64,000 nt of DNA from Saccopteryx bilineata (Eukaryota; Chordata; Mammalia; Chiroptera; Emballonuridae), in the NCBI RefSeq assembly GCF_036850765.1, contig NC_089490.1, forward strand, positions 125,702,522-125,766,521, in the 5' to 3' direction. Positions within the stretch are counted from its first letter, which is position 1. Every line of letters starts with the position of its first letter. The notes beneath the pieces are model-generated. The model did no database searches. It was given only the letters and a program-made list of their open reading frames with translations, and was not told the origin of the DNA. Of the stretch, positions 12,815 through 22,779 are shown piece after piece. Position numbers and translations under genes: made by a program.

Positions 12815-13142
12815 GTCTAAAAGGACTCAATTTCCAGATCTCCAACTTCTACATGTGCTATTTCCAAAACATCAGTTTGCCTGAGAGAGGTTATGCCTTC
12901 ACAGTCTTTCTCTCATTTTACAGAAGAAAGGCATACCTTTATATACTCACATCAAATCTTATTACTGGGCTTTTCCCTAGGTTGTAAAAGCCTCCAAGGT
13001 CCCAAATAAAGACATACAGGGAAGGACTGTTATGGGAGAAGACTTTTTCCATGATTATTCAAGGCATCTTAGACACACAGGGCCTATTATCTTCCCCTAT
13101 CTTGTATACGTTAAGGTAAAGTTTACATTAAAAAGAAAGGTA

Positions 13143-13452
13143 GCCTGACCAGGGGGTGGTGCAGTGAATAGAGTGTCAGTCTGGGATGCTGAGGACCCAG
13201 GTTCAAAACTCCAAGGTTGCAGGCTTGAGCGTGCGATCATAGATATGACCTTATGGTTGCTGGCTGGAAGCTAAAGGTCACTGGCTTGAGCCCAAGGTCA
13301 CTGGCTCAGCTGGAGCCCTCATTCCTGGTCAAGGTACATATAAGAAAGCAATCAATGAACAACTAAGGTCCTGCAACCACAAGTTGATGCTTCTTATCTC
13401 TCTCCCTTTCTGTCTGTCTGTCCCTCCATTTCTCTCTCTCACTAAAAAAAAA
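13143..13452 (+). repeat. VES SINE
   Basis: GCCTGACCAGGGGGTGGTGC is the head; the 'aggttcaaaactcc', 'ggcttgagcccaaggtcact' and 'aaggtacatataagaaagcaatcaatg' segments follow in order, then a CT-rich tract and A-run. The flanking A-rich repeats (AAAAAGAAAG) on both sides are consistent with a target duplication. Confidence 0.9.
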
Positions 13453-14131
13453 AAGAAAGAAAAAAGAACATCTTTTAGCCCAATTTGTAATTTTTCTGAA
13501 TTCAGAACAATCAAGAAAACACAGATCAATGACACTGATTTTTTTCATTGTAACTGGAGTGTTTCACAGGACTACCAAAAAAAATTTAAGATACTTTGGA
13601 AAACCCCATGGCTATAAATTATACATGTGTCTTTGCTATTTACTGCGCTTTATTTTGTATGGTGATTAAAATGTATTTAATTGAATCATATTATAAAATA
13701 TTTATCCAATTACAGTCAATCTTCATCTTATTTCATTTTACAACATATTCAATGTTTTTTTATTTTCTAACAATAAATGAACGTATGAAAACTTGCAATT
13801 AAAACAAATTAGGATGTCAACTTGAGAATGATGGAAAGGTGCATAGTTTTCTAAAACATTCCTTTAGTTAGCACAGGAGCAAAGAGGTTTGCGCTGAGGC
13901 CTGAGGTTGCTCTCACAGTCCTTCCCATCAGCCTGGAGAGGCCGGCCTCCTCAGAGGCCTGGGCAGGGGCAGATACACACCCTCCCAGAATCCCCAAAGA
14001 AGAGAAAAGAAAAAAAGAATCCCTTTGAAAAACTTAGTTACTCACTATAACTGTTTCATGATAGTTGTTATTTAGAAGAGAGTGGGCCCTCATTGATTTG
14101 TGAAAAAAAGTTGTTTGTGGAAAGGGAATCT

Positions 14132-14336
14132 AGCCTGGTCGATGATGGCGCAGTGGATAAAGCGTCTGCCTGAAACACTGAGGTTGCCGGTTCAAAACCC
14201 GGGACTTGCCTGGTCAAGGCACATACAAGAAGTAACTATGAGTTGATACTTTCTGCTCCTCCTTTTTTCTCTCTCTCTCCTTCTTTCCTTTCTCTAAAAA
14301 CTAAAAAAATAAATAAAATCTAAAAAGAATAAAAAG
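14132..14336 (+). repeat. VES SINE, short form
   Basis: The head GCCTGGTCGATGATGGCGCA is followed by 'gccggttcaaaaccc' (tRNA B-box-like), the short linker 'gggacttgcctggtcaaggcacata', a CT-rich tract and an A-rich tail. Short AATCTA repeats flank it. The short form lacks the reiterated 'cttgagc' units seen in the long VES copies. Confidence 0.9.
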
Positions 14337-14339
14337 AAA

Positions 14340-17244
14340 ATCTAGAAAAAAATAGTTTTAAACACCGTGATCTTTTAAAAAATTACGTGTGTGTCTGTGT
14401 ATATATAGACTCTTTTTATTTCATTTATGAAGATTGTTGAGCAAGGCAAAAAAAAAAAACAACCCTCTAGTATCTATGAATAGTCGTTAGTCCACAGCCA
14501 AGAATATATCTCATTGCTTTTTTTTCTCGAGTATACCAAAGGTTAGCTTTTCTTAGATCTTGTGATTCAAGTGTGCCTGAGGTAAGCTTTCCTGTGGTGT
14601 CAGACCAGACAGTAAATGCCTCTGTTATTAATAGTATCAAAGCAATAAACGTGTTCCTGACATAGGTTAAACCCGGGGATTTATGAGGCACCTGCACAGC
14701 CTTTAAGAGTTCTGTTGCCAGAACACATAGTATTGTTTCTTCTAAAAAACCTCCACTAGAAACAACACTCTCTTTCTTCTTTATTAGGAATTCCAGAGGT
14801 TATGGTCTCTTATAAAATCAAAATCATGTGAGAATAATATTTATATTCTTCTAGAAAGTTCCTTCCCAGCATTCAAGGATGTCTTTGTGGCCCTTCAGAC
14901 TGGTGGCAACAGCCATCTATGTTGCTTGTTCCAATAAAATTCTCAATTCAAAACTAACTTGTGCTGGAAACTTGATGCTGCATTTAGTCAGGTTGCAAGC
15001 GAGGAAGATAAAATATCCATGATCAAAAACAGAAAAAGAAATTTTAACTAAAAGCAGGCAATATCAGTGGCAGCACTTTGTCCAAATAACCAGATGCTGC
15101 CTTACATTTTGGGACCATCCCGTGTAAAGAATGACAATGAATAATCTCTTTCTCTTTGAGTGTAAAGAGTCCATTCTTACTCTGTTATCCAGAAATGGGA
15201 GGCATAATCTATCCTGGCAGTTCATCTACTTGTGTGCACAGGCAAATTTATTTAAATATTCTTTTATCTTGCAAATGTATTAAGTAGTATTGATTTTGCT
15301 GCTGCTTCTTACATTCAAGGCATGGAATTCAATGATTACTTATGTGCATGAAGGGAAATGAAAGACTTAGAAAATGATTCCTGTTAATATAATTGAGAAA
15401 AGAAAAGAAAAGAAAGAAAAGAAAAGGGCCAAAGAGACCACATATCAGATAGCAATGAAAAGGGGATAAAAATGATAAAAGATTTTAATGATGAAAAGAA
15501 CTGTGCATGTCCAATCTAGAGGAAGTCACTTAAATGACAGTTATGAAAAGTAGCGGCCATTGGCTTTGCTTATTATGCAACAATTAGATGAAGGAGAGCA
15601 GACTTAAGAATACTGTCTTCACACAGGTGCCATCCAGGGCAGCCCCTCTGGGCTTAGATGCAAATAAATGTCTATTCCCTGCCTCCTTCCTGTCTATTTC
15701 CTCTTTTCTCCCTTCTCGGCAGACTCATCAGGCTTGGTGTGCAGTGTCCTTACACTCCCGAGTCTGCCCAGTTACATCAGCACCTGTAGACTGAGGAGCC
15801 TCAATTTGTACTAGGCATGCACAAAAAACATCTTGTTTCTTCCGATAAATAACTGCCTCCAAATATCTCTCTTGATGCTCTCCTTTATCCTCTTGCTGAT
15901 TAACTGTCTGAAAACATTTTGGGCACTTTGTGCTCATTTAGAGCTGTCTAATTCTAGTGTTTAATACACAGTACCATTCATTTTAAAACTTCAGTGTTGC
16001 TGGATTCAAATATTGTTCCTTTTCTCTCCTTAGCTCCCGCCGGGCTTATTGGATGAGAAGGTAAGTGGTGGGGGAGGTGTCTCAGGAGAGGCTCTACGGT
16101 GGTCTCGCAGGCCACCCTTTCCTCTTCTAGGAGCTGCCCCTCCAGTGTCAGAGCAGTGAGAACAGGAAGGAATGGGTCCAACGCCTCCTTACTGGACTGG
16201 GCAAGACTAGGATTCTCTCGGCTCTAGAATAACTGGCTTGGTTGCTGTGTGTCAGGGGTCAAACGCTGGTCTGAAAAATAGCCTCCCACTGCACGTTTCA
16301 TGGATTTGGGAAGGGGGCCTTGGCCAGACCACTTACCCACCCTTAACTACCACCACTGACCATTAACCCCACAGCCTCTTGATTCAGAACTCCTCATTCA
16401 AAAGACAGCCTAACCCCATCCCACTCAACTCTCACCTCCTTTGTCACCTTAAGCGATGGGAGCACTGCTGTGCCTGTGTAACCTGCTTGTCCAGCCTGTC
16501 TCTTTACTGACCCTTCTCTGCATCCCAGCAGCAACCAGCCCTCAGCAGGTTTAATGGCTTCAAATTTCAAAGAGCACATCCTTAGTTTCTGGCTCTGTGA
16601 CGGTGGGGAGGGCAGAAAGATCGGACATTCTTCACCCTCCAAATGCCTATTCCCACCTTTGCCCCATCCTTGCAAACTTTCATGGCAATTATTTTGGGAT
16701 TTCTCTTCCCTGTCTTGGGAAGTGATGGTATATTAATGAAGAAAGTATAATTTCTCTTCACAAGAATCACACTTTTTAAAGGCAGCATATTATCTTCCAA
16801 CCACCCCCACCCCCGTGAAGCTGGAGAGCTTCATTGGGATGGGGGGCAGAAAAGGTGGTGAGTTATAGGCTAGTTCTCAGCATTGGCACCTCTCACTACA
16901 CCCTGTGAGGAGGCAGCTGGCCCGCCTGGGGAAGCCATTCTAAATGTAGAGTATGATGTGCCTTTATTCCCCCAGTGATACAACAGGAAAAATCCCATTT
17001 CACAGCCTGTTCTGCATGGACTGGTCTGGATAAGTCACTGAGGCCGCCCCCTGACCTTCAGTCCACTTGAGCATGTCCTGGCCTCTGGCTCCTGTCTCGT
17101 TCAATGCTCAGTCCTCCTGACTGATATTTGGCACTGGTCAGGCAGCTCACTGGTCCTCATTAGCCCCAAACATCCCTGGTACATAGTATCTTTCATCTTG
17201 TAATCACAAGGCAAGGACTGAAACCTCTCACTAATTCAGGTGCT
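14340..17244. other. Unrecognised DNA, moderately GC-rich from ~15.6 kb
   Basis: A simple repeat (AAAAG)n lies near 15400-15427. From ~15.6 to 17.2 kb the base composition is richer in G+C than in surrounding DNA, and there are several 60-93-codon frames on both strands. None has a recognisable domain or splice context I can defend. This is the best place in the window for an unseen single-copy exon or regulatory region, but I cannot support one. Confidence 0.4.
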
Positions 17245-17438
17245 CTAACAACACAGGAATATACAACAAAGTATGGAGTAGAGACAAAGGAAGAGGATGC
17301 CTACTGAAAGCTCCACTCCTCCTTTCATCTTTCCAAAGACCTGGTATGTATCCCAGCTCATCTTCCTCAATGACAGCCTCCTCTGTGTATTCATTTTGGA
17401 CCACCAATCAGAGTTCCGGAATGACTCCCTATCGTTTC

Positions 17439-18165
17439 CCAATCTGGAGTGAAAGAACATATTGGATTCCCCTGGTTTATCATCAACTTTCATGCTTTTC
17501 CCCAGATGATAGATTTCTTTCAATTTCATTGACTGTGTCTGGTCTCCCAAAGCTCACCACCTCAATGCAGAAGTCAACTGGCCCAGCTTTGGCGGCATCA
17601 TTCTAAGTTGAATCTAAGAGTTAAGTGTGTTGAGCTACCATCACCACAGGAAAAACATTTACATGTTAATGTAAAGCTAAACCTATGGCAAATTGTAGGC
17701 AACTCCCCAAGGCCCTGAGCTTTGGTAACCATAGAAAACACTGATGCTTGGGTACATCAAGAAGTTATCTATTGTAAGAAATACTCAGCAATAGCTGAAT
17801 AGTGGGAGGGGGAAAATGCCCAAATATTTTGATCCCATAATCAATTTGTAATTTTAACAGTATTACCAAAGAAAAGGTATAAAACAGCCCTTCCTTAAAA
17901 CACATTCTCCAAGGGGTCATTAGAATAACATTGCCCTTGATGGTTTTATTACCAAGATTCTACCTGTTTCATAATGTGGACAGAGGAAGAAAAATGGCTG
18001 AAGAGATATACTTATATGGAAGTGTGGGGCAAGTATGTTAGGGTCCCTCGTGGGGTTACCAGCCACAAGCACTTTGCCTGATTGATGTGTGGGTGTGTGG
18101 CAGTGGCATGTGTGTATGGCCTAGATGAGGCTATGGTGATTGTGCTCAAGAGAGATGGAGGATTG
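17439..18165 (+). repeat. Copy 2 of the 0.73-kb duplicated segment
   Basis: This pairs with 8028-8753 and starts at the same base (CCAATCTGG), with unrelated sequence to the left. It runs without large gaps into the family-A LTR at 18023. The upstream 584 bp do not resemble the 3' interior preceding the family-A 3' LTR at 19851, so the segment is probably flanking DNA copied together with the LTR start rather than retroviral interior. Confidence 0.85.
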
Positions 18166-18369
18166 TGGATGGCTGGTTGCCTGCCTGCCACTATGAGGGG
18201 CCATTCTTGCTGTTTGTGTGCCAGAAAAGAGGTTTTCCCTGCCTGTGTGCCTATCTGCCGTTGTGAGACTTTATTAAACAAAATGGCCCAATACTTCTGG
18301 CTCTGCAGTTTCTCTATCATCTGCCCGAATCCAATGTGGACCTGCCTGGCCTTGGCCACCGGCATTACA
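18023..18369 (+). repeat. Family-A 5' LTR
   Basis: The LTR begins TGTGGGGCAAGTATGTTAGG and ends GGCATTACA, i.e. the canonical TG..CA termini, about 347 bp long. ATTAAA near 18270 is the likely polyadenylation signal region. The 3' third shares 'ccgaatccaatgtggacctgcc' with the family-B LTRs at 60-64 kb, showing that the two families are related. Confidence 0.85.
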
Positions 18370-18398
18370 TCTGGCTTAGTTGGAAAAATTCAGAGCAG

Positions 18399-18684
18399 AT
18401 GGGTATGGAGCTGCAGCCACCCTTGAGGAGTGGGGTAGAGGACTGGTCATTATTATGGTGCACCATGGCTATTCTTTTTGGGACTGTGGGCTGGCTGTTT
18501 TTCACAGCTCTGCAAGAGGCCACCCGAGTTCCAGAGCTCCAGAATGCTGCACACCCAGCAGCAGCAACAGCTTGAACTGGAGCAAGCACTGGAGAAGGAG
18601 GCCAAATGGGTTTATGAGTTGCAGTCTGCCCTAGAAGGTGAATGCTGGCAGCGGCAGTTGTTGGAGGAACAACTGTGGGTTTAG
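18399..18684 (+). pseudogene. Retroviral gag-like leader frame: membrane segment then coiled coil (broken)
   Basis: The frame from ATG at 18399 begins Met-Gly and has a ~17-residue hydrophobic stretch around residues 23-40 (key residues MAILFGTVGWLFF). It reaches a stop at 18573. In a second frame (to 18684) a Gln/Glu/Leu-rich heptad-like sequence with LELEQALEKEAKWVYEL continues, so a frameshift separates the two parts. Equivalent paired segments occur in the reverse provirus near 22320-22720 and in the family-B copy near 61750-62220, at the same distance after the primer-binding site. The position is that of gag. A coiled-coil gag start is known for foamy-like class III ERVs; that this is the same is my inference. 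Confidence 0.6.
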
Positions 18685-18689
18685 CTTCA

Positions 18690-19330
18690 GGCTAAGAGCC
18701 AGCAGCCACAGAAGCAGAAGATGGAGCGGTGCCAGCGGGAGCAGGCGTTCCCAGCTCCTCTTCTGAGGATGAGGAGGCTCAGGCTAAAGCTGCCATCCGC
18801 ACACTCAACTTGGCCAGTAGTCATCCAGAAGGTAAAAACACAGCAGCAAAGAATACCTACTGAGCCCCTGGTAGGCTTGCTGCAGTTGTGAGATATAGGG
18901 GTGGACAACATCATGCTCTCTGGAGCAGAGGTGGAGAGGTTGGCCACTGTTGCCATGCGCTCCTCCTCAGGCAGTGTCTTCAGAGCTGCCATGATGGCAG
19001 GATGAGAGGAGAGGCCTGAGGCCCTATATGAACCTAGCTTCCTGTAATGGACCTTTACCTTGAGGATTTGCACAGACAGCTGGGCTGTCTATCATGGACT
19101 GACTCTTGGACTGTAACGGGTGTGGGGGACGATACCAGCTCCCATGTTGGATGGCCATGCCACTTTGGACAGAATGAAAGACCTTAATGGGGGGGACAGC
19201 TCCAGTGGATGCCCTCCTGCACCAGGGAGCTGCTCTCACCCAGTTGCAGAGATGCACTAAGGACCTTTTTGGTTTCAGTGGACATGGTCCTGGACTGTAC
19301 AGGACCCCCCACCTACAATGGGTGGCCTTG
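18690..19330 (+). pseudogene. Degenerate gag-like interior of family-A ERV
   Basis: Plus-strand frames with several stops contain short matches to the gag-like frame of the reverse provirus: PTEPLVGLLQL here compares with KPSEPLAACLLWLWDIGG there, followed by a 'DIGVDNIMLSGAEVERLA' segment. 'EPLxxWLLxLWDxGxxxxxLxGxE' is the kind of motif seen in capsid regions of gamma/spuma-like ERVs. The minus-strand open frames in this interval (18687-19073, 19024-19257) are shadows of it. Confidence 0.55.
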
Positions 19331-19409
19331 CTGGCATCATAGGGTGGGGAGTTGGAATTGGGCCTCCAGTTAACTCATGACAGAGTGCTCAGGGAAACAT
19401 TATAAAGGG

Positions 19410-19771
19410 TGTAAGGTCGGTGGATAGAGGGCTAGTCACGTGGGAACTTAGGCTCTGGGAACTTTGGCTAGGACCGCCCACAGTCAAACGCGCCAAAAAG
19501 AAACTTCCTAGGACTCCTTGGAAACAAAGGCGATTGACTGTCAGCCAGTAAGATTTCTCTACATCATATTAGCCCGACAGCCCTAGAGGGACCCTTTTTT
19601 AAATATACCCGCGTGGTCTGTCCATGTGCGATTTTTTTCCTGACCTCCATCTTGCACGCCAGTGAGTCTCCTCCGGGGAATGCTTTGTACTGAATAAAGC
19701 CTTTTGAACTTACCACACTTGGTGGCTACGAGACCTGTTCCTTCCTTCTCGGCGAGGAAAAATACCTTACA
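19410..19771 (+). repeat. Solo LTR of the ERV-F-like family
   Basis: The LTR starts TGTAAGGTCGGTGGATAGAG, ends AATACCTTACA, and is homologous along its length to the LTRs at 44199-44549 and 48430-48781. It carries a TATA-like 'tttaaatata', the polyadenylation signal AATAAAGCC near 19694, and the 'cacacttggtggctac' R/U5 segment. A perfect 5-bp duplication AAGGG (19405-19409 and 19772-19776) flanks it. It therefore inserted into the family-A provirus and then lost its interior by LTR-LTR recombination. Confidence 0.92.
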
Positions 19772-19850
19772 AAGGGTACCTTTGTAATTGCCATTTTTGG
19801 AATATATGCAATGTACTTATTGTGAGGCAAGCAACCCTAAAGGGATGGAA

Positions 19851-20202
19851 TGCAGGGCAGCTGTGTTAGGCTTGCTCACTGGTATACCAGCTGCAAACAC
19901 TTTGCCTGATTAGTGCATGAGAACATGGCAGCGCCACGTGTGTATGGTCTATTTAAGGCTATGGGTGTTTGCACTCAAGAAAGATGGAGGATTGCAGAAG
20001 AAGGATTGCCTGCCCACCACTGCGAGGGGTCATTTTTGCTGTTTGTGTGCCAGAGAGGAGGTTTTCCCCTACCTGTGTGCTTGTCCGCTGTTGTGAGACT
20101 TTATTAAACAGAATGAACCCCAATACTTTCTGGCTCCACAGATTCTCTACCATCTGCCTGAATCCAATGTGGACTGGCTTGGCCTTGGCCACTGGCATTA
20201 CA
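19851..20202 (+). repeat. Family-A 3' LTR
   Basis: It begins TGCAGGGCAGCTGTGTTAGG and ends ACTGGCATTACA. It is diverged from its partner at 18023-18369 at many positions, so the provirus is old or the two LTRs belong to different insertions. The preceding AAAGGGATGGAA is a plausible polypurine tract. Confidence 0.85.
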
Positions 20203-20557
20203 GGAAGTGACTTCAAAACTGAACTATGAAGCTGTTATAAATGAGCTTCTAAGTGGATATGACCCCAGTTTTCTTTTACCTCTTTAAATTTACCGGCAAG
20301 AAGTTTATTTCCCTATGGCTACAGATATACAATTGGGAATGACAGCAAACTTCAAAACCAGTCTCTCTTTTAAGATTTATGTCATAAATGACTCAGGAGA
20401 AATAGGACAGCCTAGAAAAATTCATGGCAAGTTTCTATTTTCTGTCTAAATATCACAAATACTCTATCTCTCCATGTCTCCATTATATTCTTACACACAA
20501 AACTCACTGAAGGATTGAAGTTTAATTTTCTTAATGTACCTATCTTGATAGTTTTAG
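20203..20557. other. Spacer between two oppositely oriented family-A ERVs
   Basis: About 355 bp of AT-rich DNA with no recognised feature. The facing LTRs (19851-20202 forward, 20558-20893 reverse) make the interval the loop of a ~340-bp-arm inverted repeat. Confidence 0.6.
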
Positions 20558-20893
20558 TGTAAGTGGCCAAGGCCAGGCAGGGTCACACTGGATTTGAGCA
20601 GACAGTAGAGAAACTGTAGAGCCAGAAGGCATTGGGCCATTACCATTTAATCAAGTCTCACAATAGCAGACAAACACACAGGCAGGGGAAACTGCCTCTC
20701 AGGCAAATGAATAGCAAAATGGCCCCACACAGTGGCAGGGAGGCAACCCGCCATTCACCATACCCCTCAGCACAAGCAGCCATAGCTTTATATAGACCAA
20801 ACACACGTGGCACTGCCAGGTGCTCATGCACTAATCAGGCAAAGGGCTTGCATCCAGTAAACCAGTGAGCAAGCCTAACACAGCTGCCCCACA
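20558..20893 (-). repeat. Family-A 3' LTR (reverse provirus)
   Basis: On the minus strand it starts TGTGGGGCAGCTGTGTTAGG at 20893 and ends with CACTTACA at 20558. It is homologous to 22780-23113 and to the forward LTRs at 18023 and 19851. Confidence 0.88.
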
Positions 20894-21645
20894 TTCCACC
20901 TCTTTAGGGTAGCTCACTTCACAATCTACACGATAGGAAACAGAGACTACAGCAACAGCAAAAGTTACACAATAATTTCAATAGTTACAAAGGTGCCCTT
21001 TACAATGTCTCCCTGAGCACTCTGCCCAGGATGTCACACGGGGGCCCACCTCTAACCCCCTAGCCCATGGTAGGTAAGAGGGCCTGTATAGTCCAGGGCT
21101 CCATCCATGGAAACCATGAAGTGTCCTTGGTGCACCTCTGCAACTGGATGAGAACCAGTGCAGGAGGGCCTCCACAGGTGCCACCCCCCCCCCCAGGGTC
21201 TCTCATACTGTCCACAAGCAACATGTCCATCCATCAAGGGAGCCGGTGCCACCCTCTGGTCACAGTCCAAGAGTCAGTCCATGATAGACAGCCAGCTGTC
21301 TGTGCAAATCACCAAGGTAAATGTCCATTACAGGCAACTAGCCATATAGCTCTTTCTCAATGGACTTCAGCACTTTTCCATAATGTGTTGTCTGTTGCCA
21401 CAAGCCCCACCCAAACCCCTCAACAAGCTCACAGGGCCTGGTGGAGTCAAAAACATTCAAGGTCTGTTTCGCCTTAATAGTTATCTTAGTTGCTACTGCT
21501 GTTAAAAAAAATTAAAAAAGCACCTATTACCTTCTAATGCCAACCCCTGCTGCACATTAGAAGGGGACCAGTGGATTGCCAATTTCACATGGGGCCTCTG
21601 GCCCCTGCCTGTCCCTGTTGGACAGGTCCCTCGCCCTTTCCCCAT

Positions 21646-22278
21646 TCAAACTGGGACAATGGGTCTTGGAGATCCTATAACCTGAATGCCAGCCATTTTC
21701 CTGGTAGTTGCCAGGGCTAGCCTCTTCCCCCACTTTTTCAGCAGCTGGAACCTCTGTTCTGACTCAAGCTGCTGCCAAAACTCCAACAAGACTTTATTAG
21801 GCCTGCCATCTAATTTCTCTCTATCTGCCCCGGCCACAATCAAATCTGCCCACATCTGTGTTCAGGTAACCTTTACAGACCCATTTGTCTTGCTAGTTGG
21901 TGTGGGTGGGGTGGTGGGGGTAAGGGGGTTAGAGCAGCCCTCACAGCCTTACAGTCCATCTCTGTTCCAGAGTGCATGATGCCATTCACCCCCTATGTCC
22001 CACAGCCATAGCAAGCAGGCTGCCAGGGGCTCAGAGGGTTTCTGCCTGAATTTCACCCCCAACTCCATCAGCTCTGCCTGGGTGTAGGGCCAGACCACAG
22101 AGTGCTCCACTACCTGGGGAGGCTGTGACTGCCACTGAGGGACTCTTGACTGCTGGGTCTTTACCTTCCTGGCGACCACCAGCCAGGCTCCAAGTCTGTG
22201 GATGGCAGTTGCAGCCTGAACTTCCTCCTCAGAAGAGAAAGAGTTAGAAACACCAGCTCCTGGGCAATTCAGAGCCAC
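21646..22278 (-). pseudogene. gag: Gag capsid-like frames of family-A ERV
   Basis: The minus-strand frame 21949-22278 (109 codons) contains YTQAELMELGVKFRQKPSEP followed by a Leu/Trp-rich helix, a pattern typical of retroviral capsid amino-terminal regions. The frame 21646-21855 (69 codons) continues with a charged segment ending in KLDGRPNKVLLEFWQQLES and an RK-containing tail, also capsid-like. A gap with stops separates the two frames and no major homology region or zinc knuckle is clear. Such gag proteins form the particle shell. This copy is non-functional. Confidence 0.65.
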
Positions 22279-22299
22279 TCCGCTGGCAGGAATACAGCT

Positions 22300-22720
22300 C
22301 CACCTTCTGTGCCTGCTTTAGCTTCTGCAGCTGCCAGCTCTCAGTCTGAAGCCAACTCTTAAGCTCCTGAACCTGCAGTTGTTTCTCCAACAGCCATCAC
22401 TGCCAATGTTCAGCTTCCAGGGCAAACTGCAACTTGCAAACTCATAACACTTTGTCCAGAGACTGCTCCAGTTCCAGGTGCCATTGGCACTCAGCCTGTA
22501 CCTCATAATGCAACTCTCAGACCCAGTAGGCCTCCCTCTCCAGTGCTGGCTCCAGTTCACACAGTCGTTGGCACTCAGTATGCAGCTCATCCTGGAGCTT
22601 TCAACCTCACTCAGTTTCTCATACAGAGCTCTTGGTTTCTTCTCATAGGATTGTTAAAAACACAGAGCCCACAGTCCCCAACAGTAGAGCTACTGGGAAT
22701 AGTCATTCCTCTATTCCACC
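22300..22720 (-). pseudogene. Leader frame with coiled coil (reverse provirus)
   Basis: Minus-strand frames within 22318-22590 contain repeated units spaced ~60-65 bp apart in the DNA (variants of 'gag ttg cag ttt gcc ctg gaa gct gaa'), giving Glu/Leu/Gln-rich heptads in one frame and the Trp/Ser-rich open frame in another. A short hydrophobic stretch is encoded upstream near 22690-22640. The layout matches 18399-18684 and 61750-62220. Stops and shifts break it. Confidence 0.55.
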
Positions 22721-22759
22721 CCTCAAGGATGTTAGTGGCTCCATACTAGTCTACTCCAA

Positions 22760-22777
22760 ATCCTGCCAACTACACCA
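22760..22777 (-). other. Primer-binding site, tRNA-Ser type
   Basis: It lies two bases inside the 5' LTR end on the minus strand. It matches 16 of 18 bases of the sequence complementary to a vertebrate tRNA-Ser 3' end as I recall it; both mismatches are C-to-T, as expected from CpG decay. Confidence 0.7.
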
Positions 22778-22779
22778 GA

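Larger units (their letters stand above)
18023..20202 (+). mobile_element. Family-A endogenous retrovirus, forward, gag remnant only
   Basis: Two related LTRs (18023-18369 and 19851-20202) bracket about 1.5 kb. The interior starts with a degraded tRNA-Ser-type primer-binding site (~18372) and a leader frame with a membrane segment and coiled coil. It continues with stop-ridden gag-like sequence and ends at the purine-rich tract AAAGGGATGGAA just before the 3' LTR. A solo LTR of another family (19410-19771) sits inside. No protease, reverse transcriptase, integrase or envelope is visible, so this is a strongly deleted, dead copy. Confidence 0.8.

Noticed and set aside
18687..19073. A 128-codon minus-strand frame
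   Set aside because: The homologous retroviral gag-like sequence is on the plus strand; this frame is its shadow.
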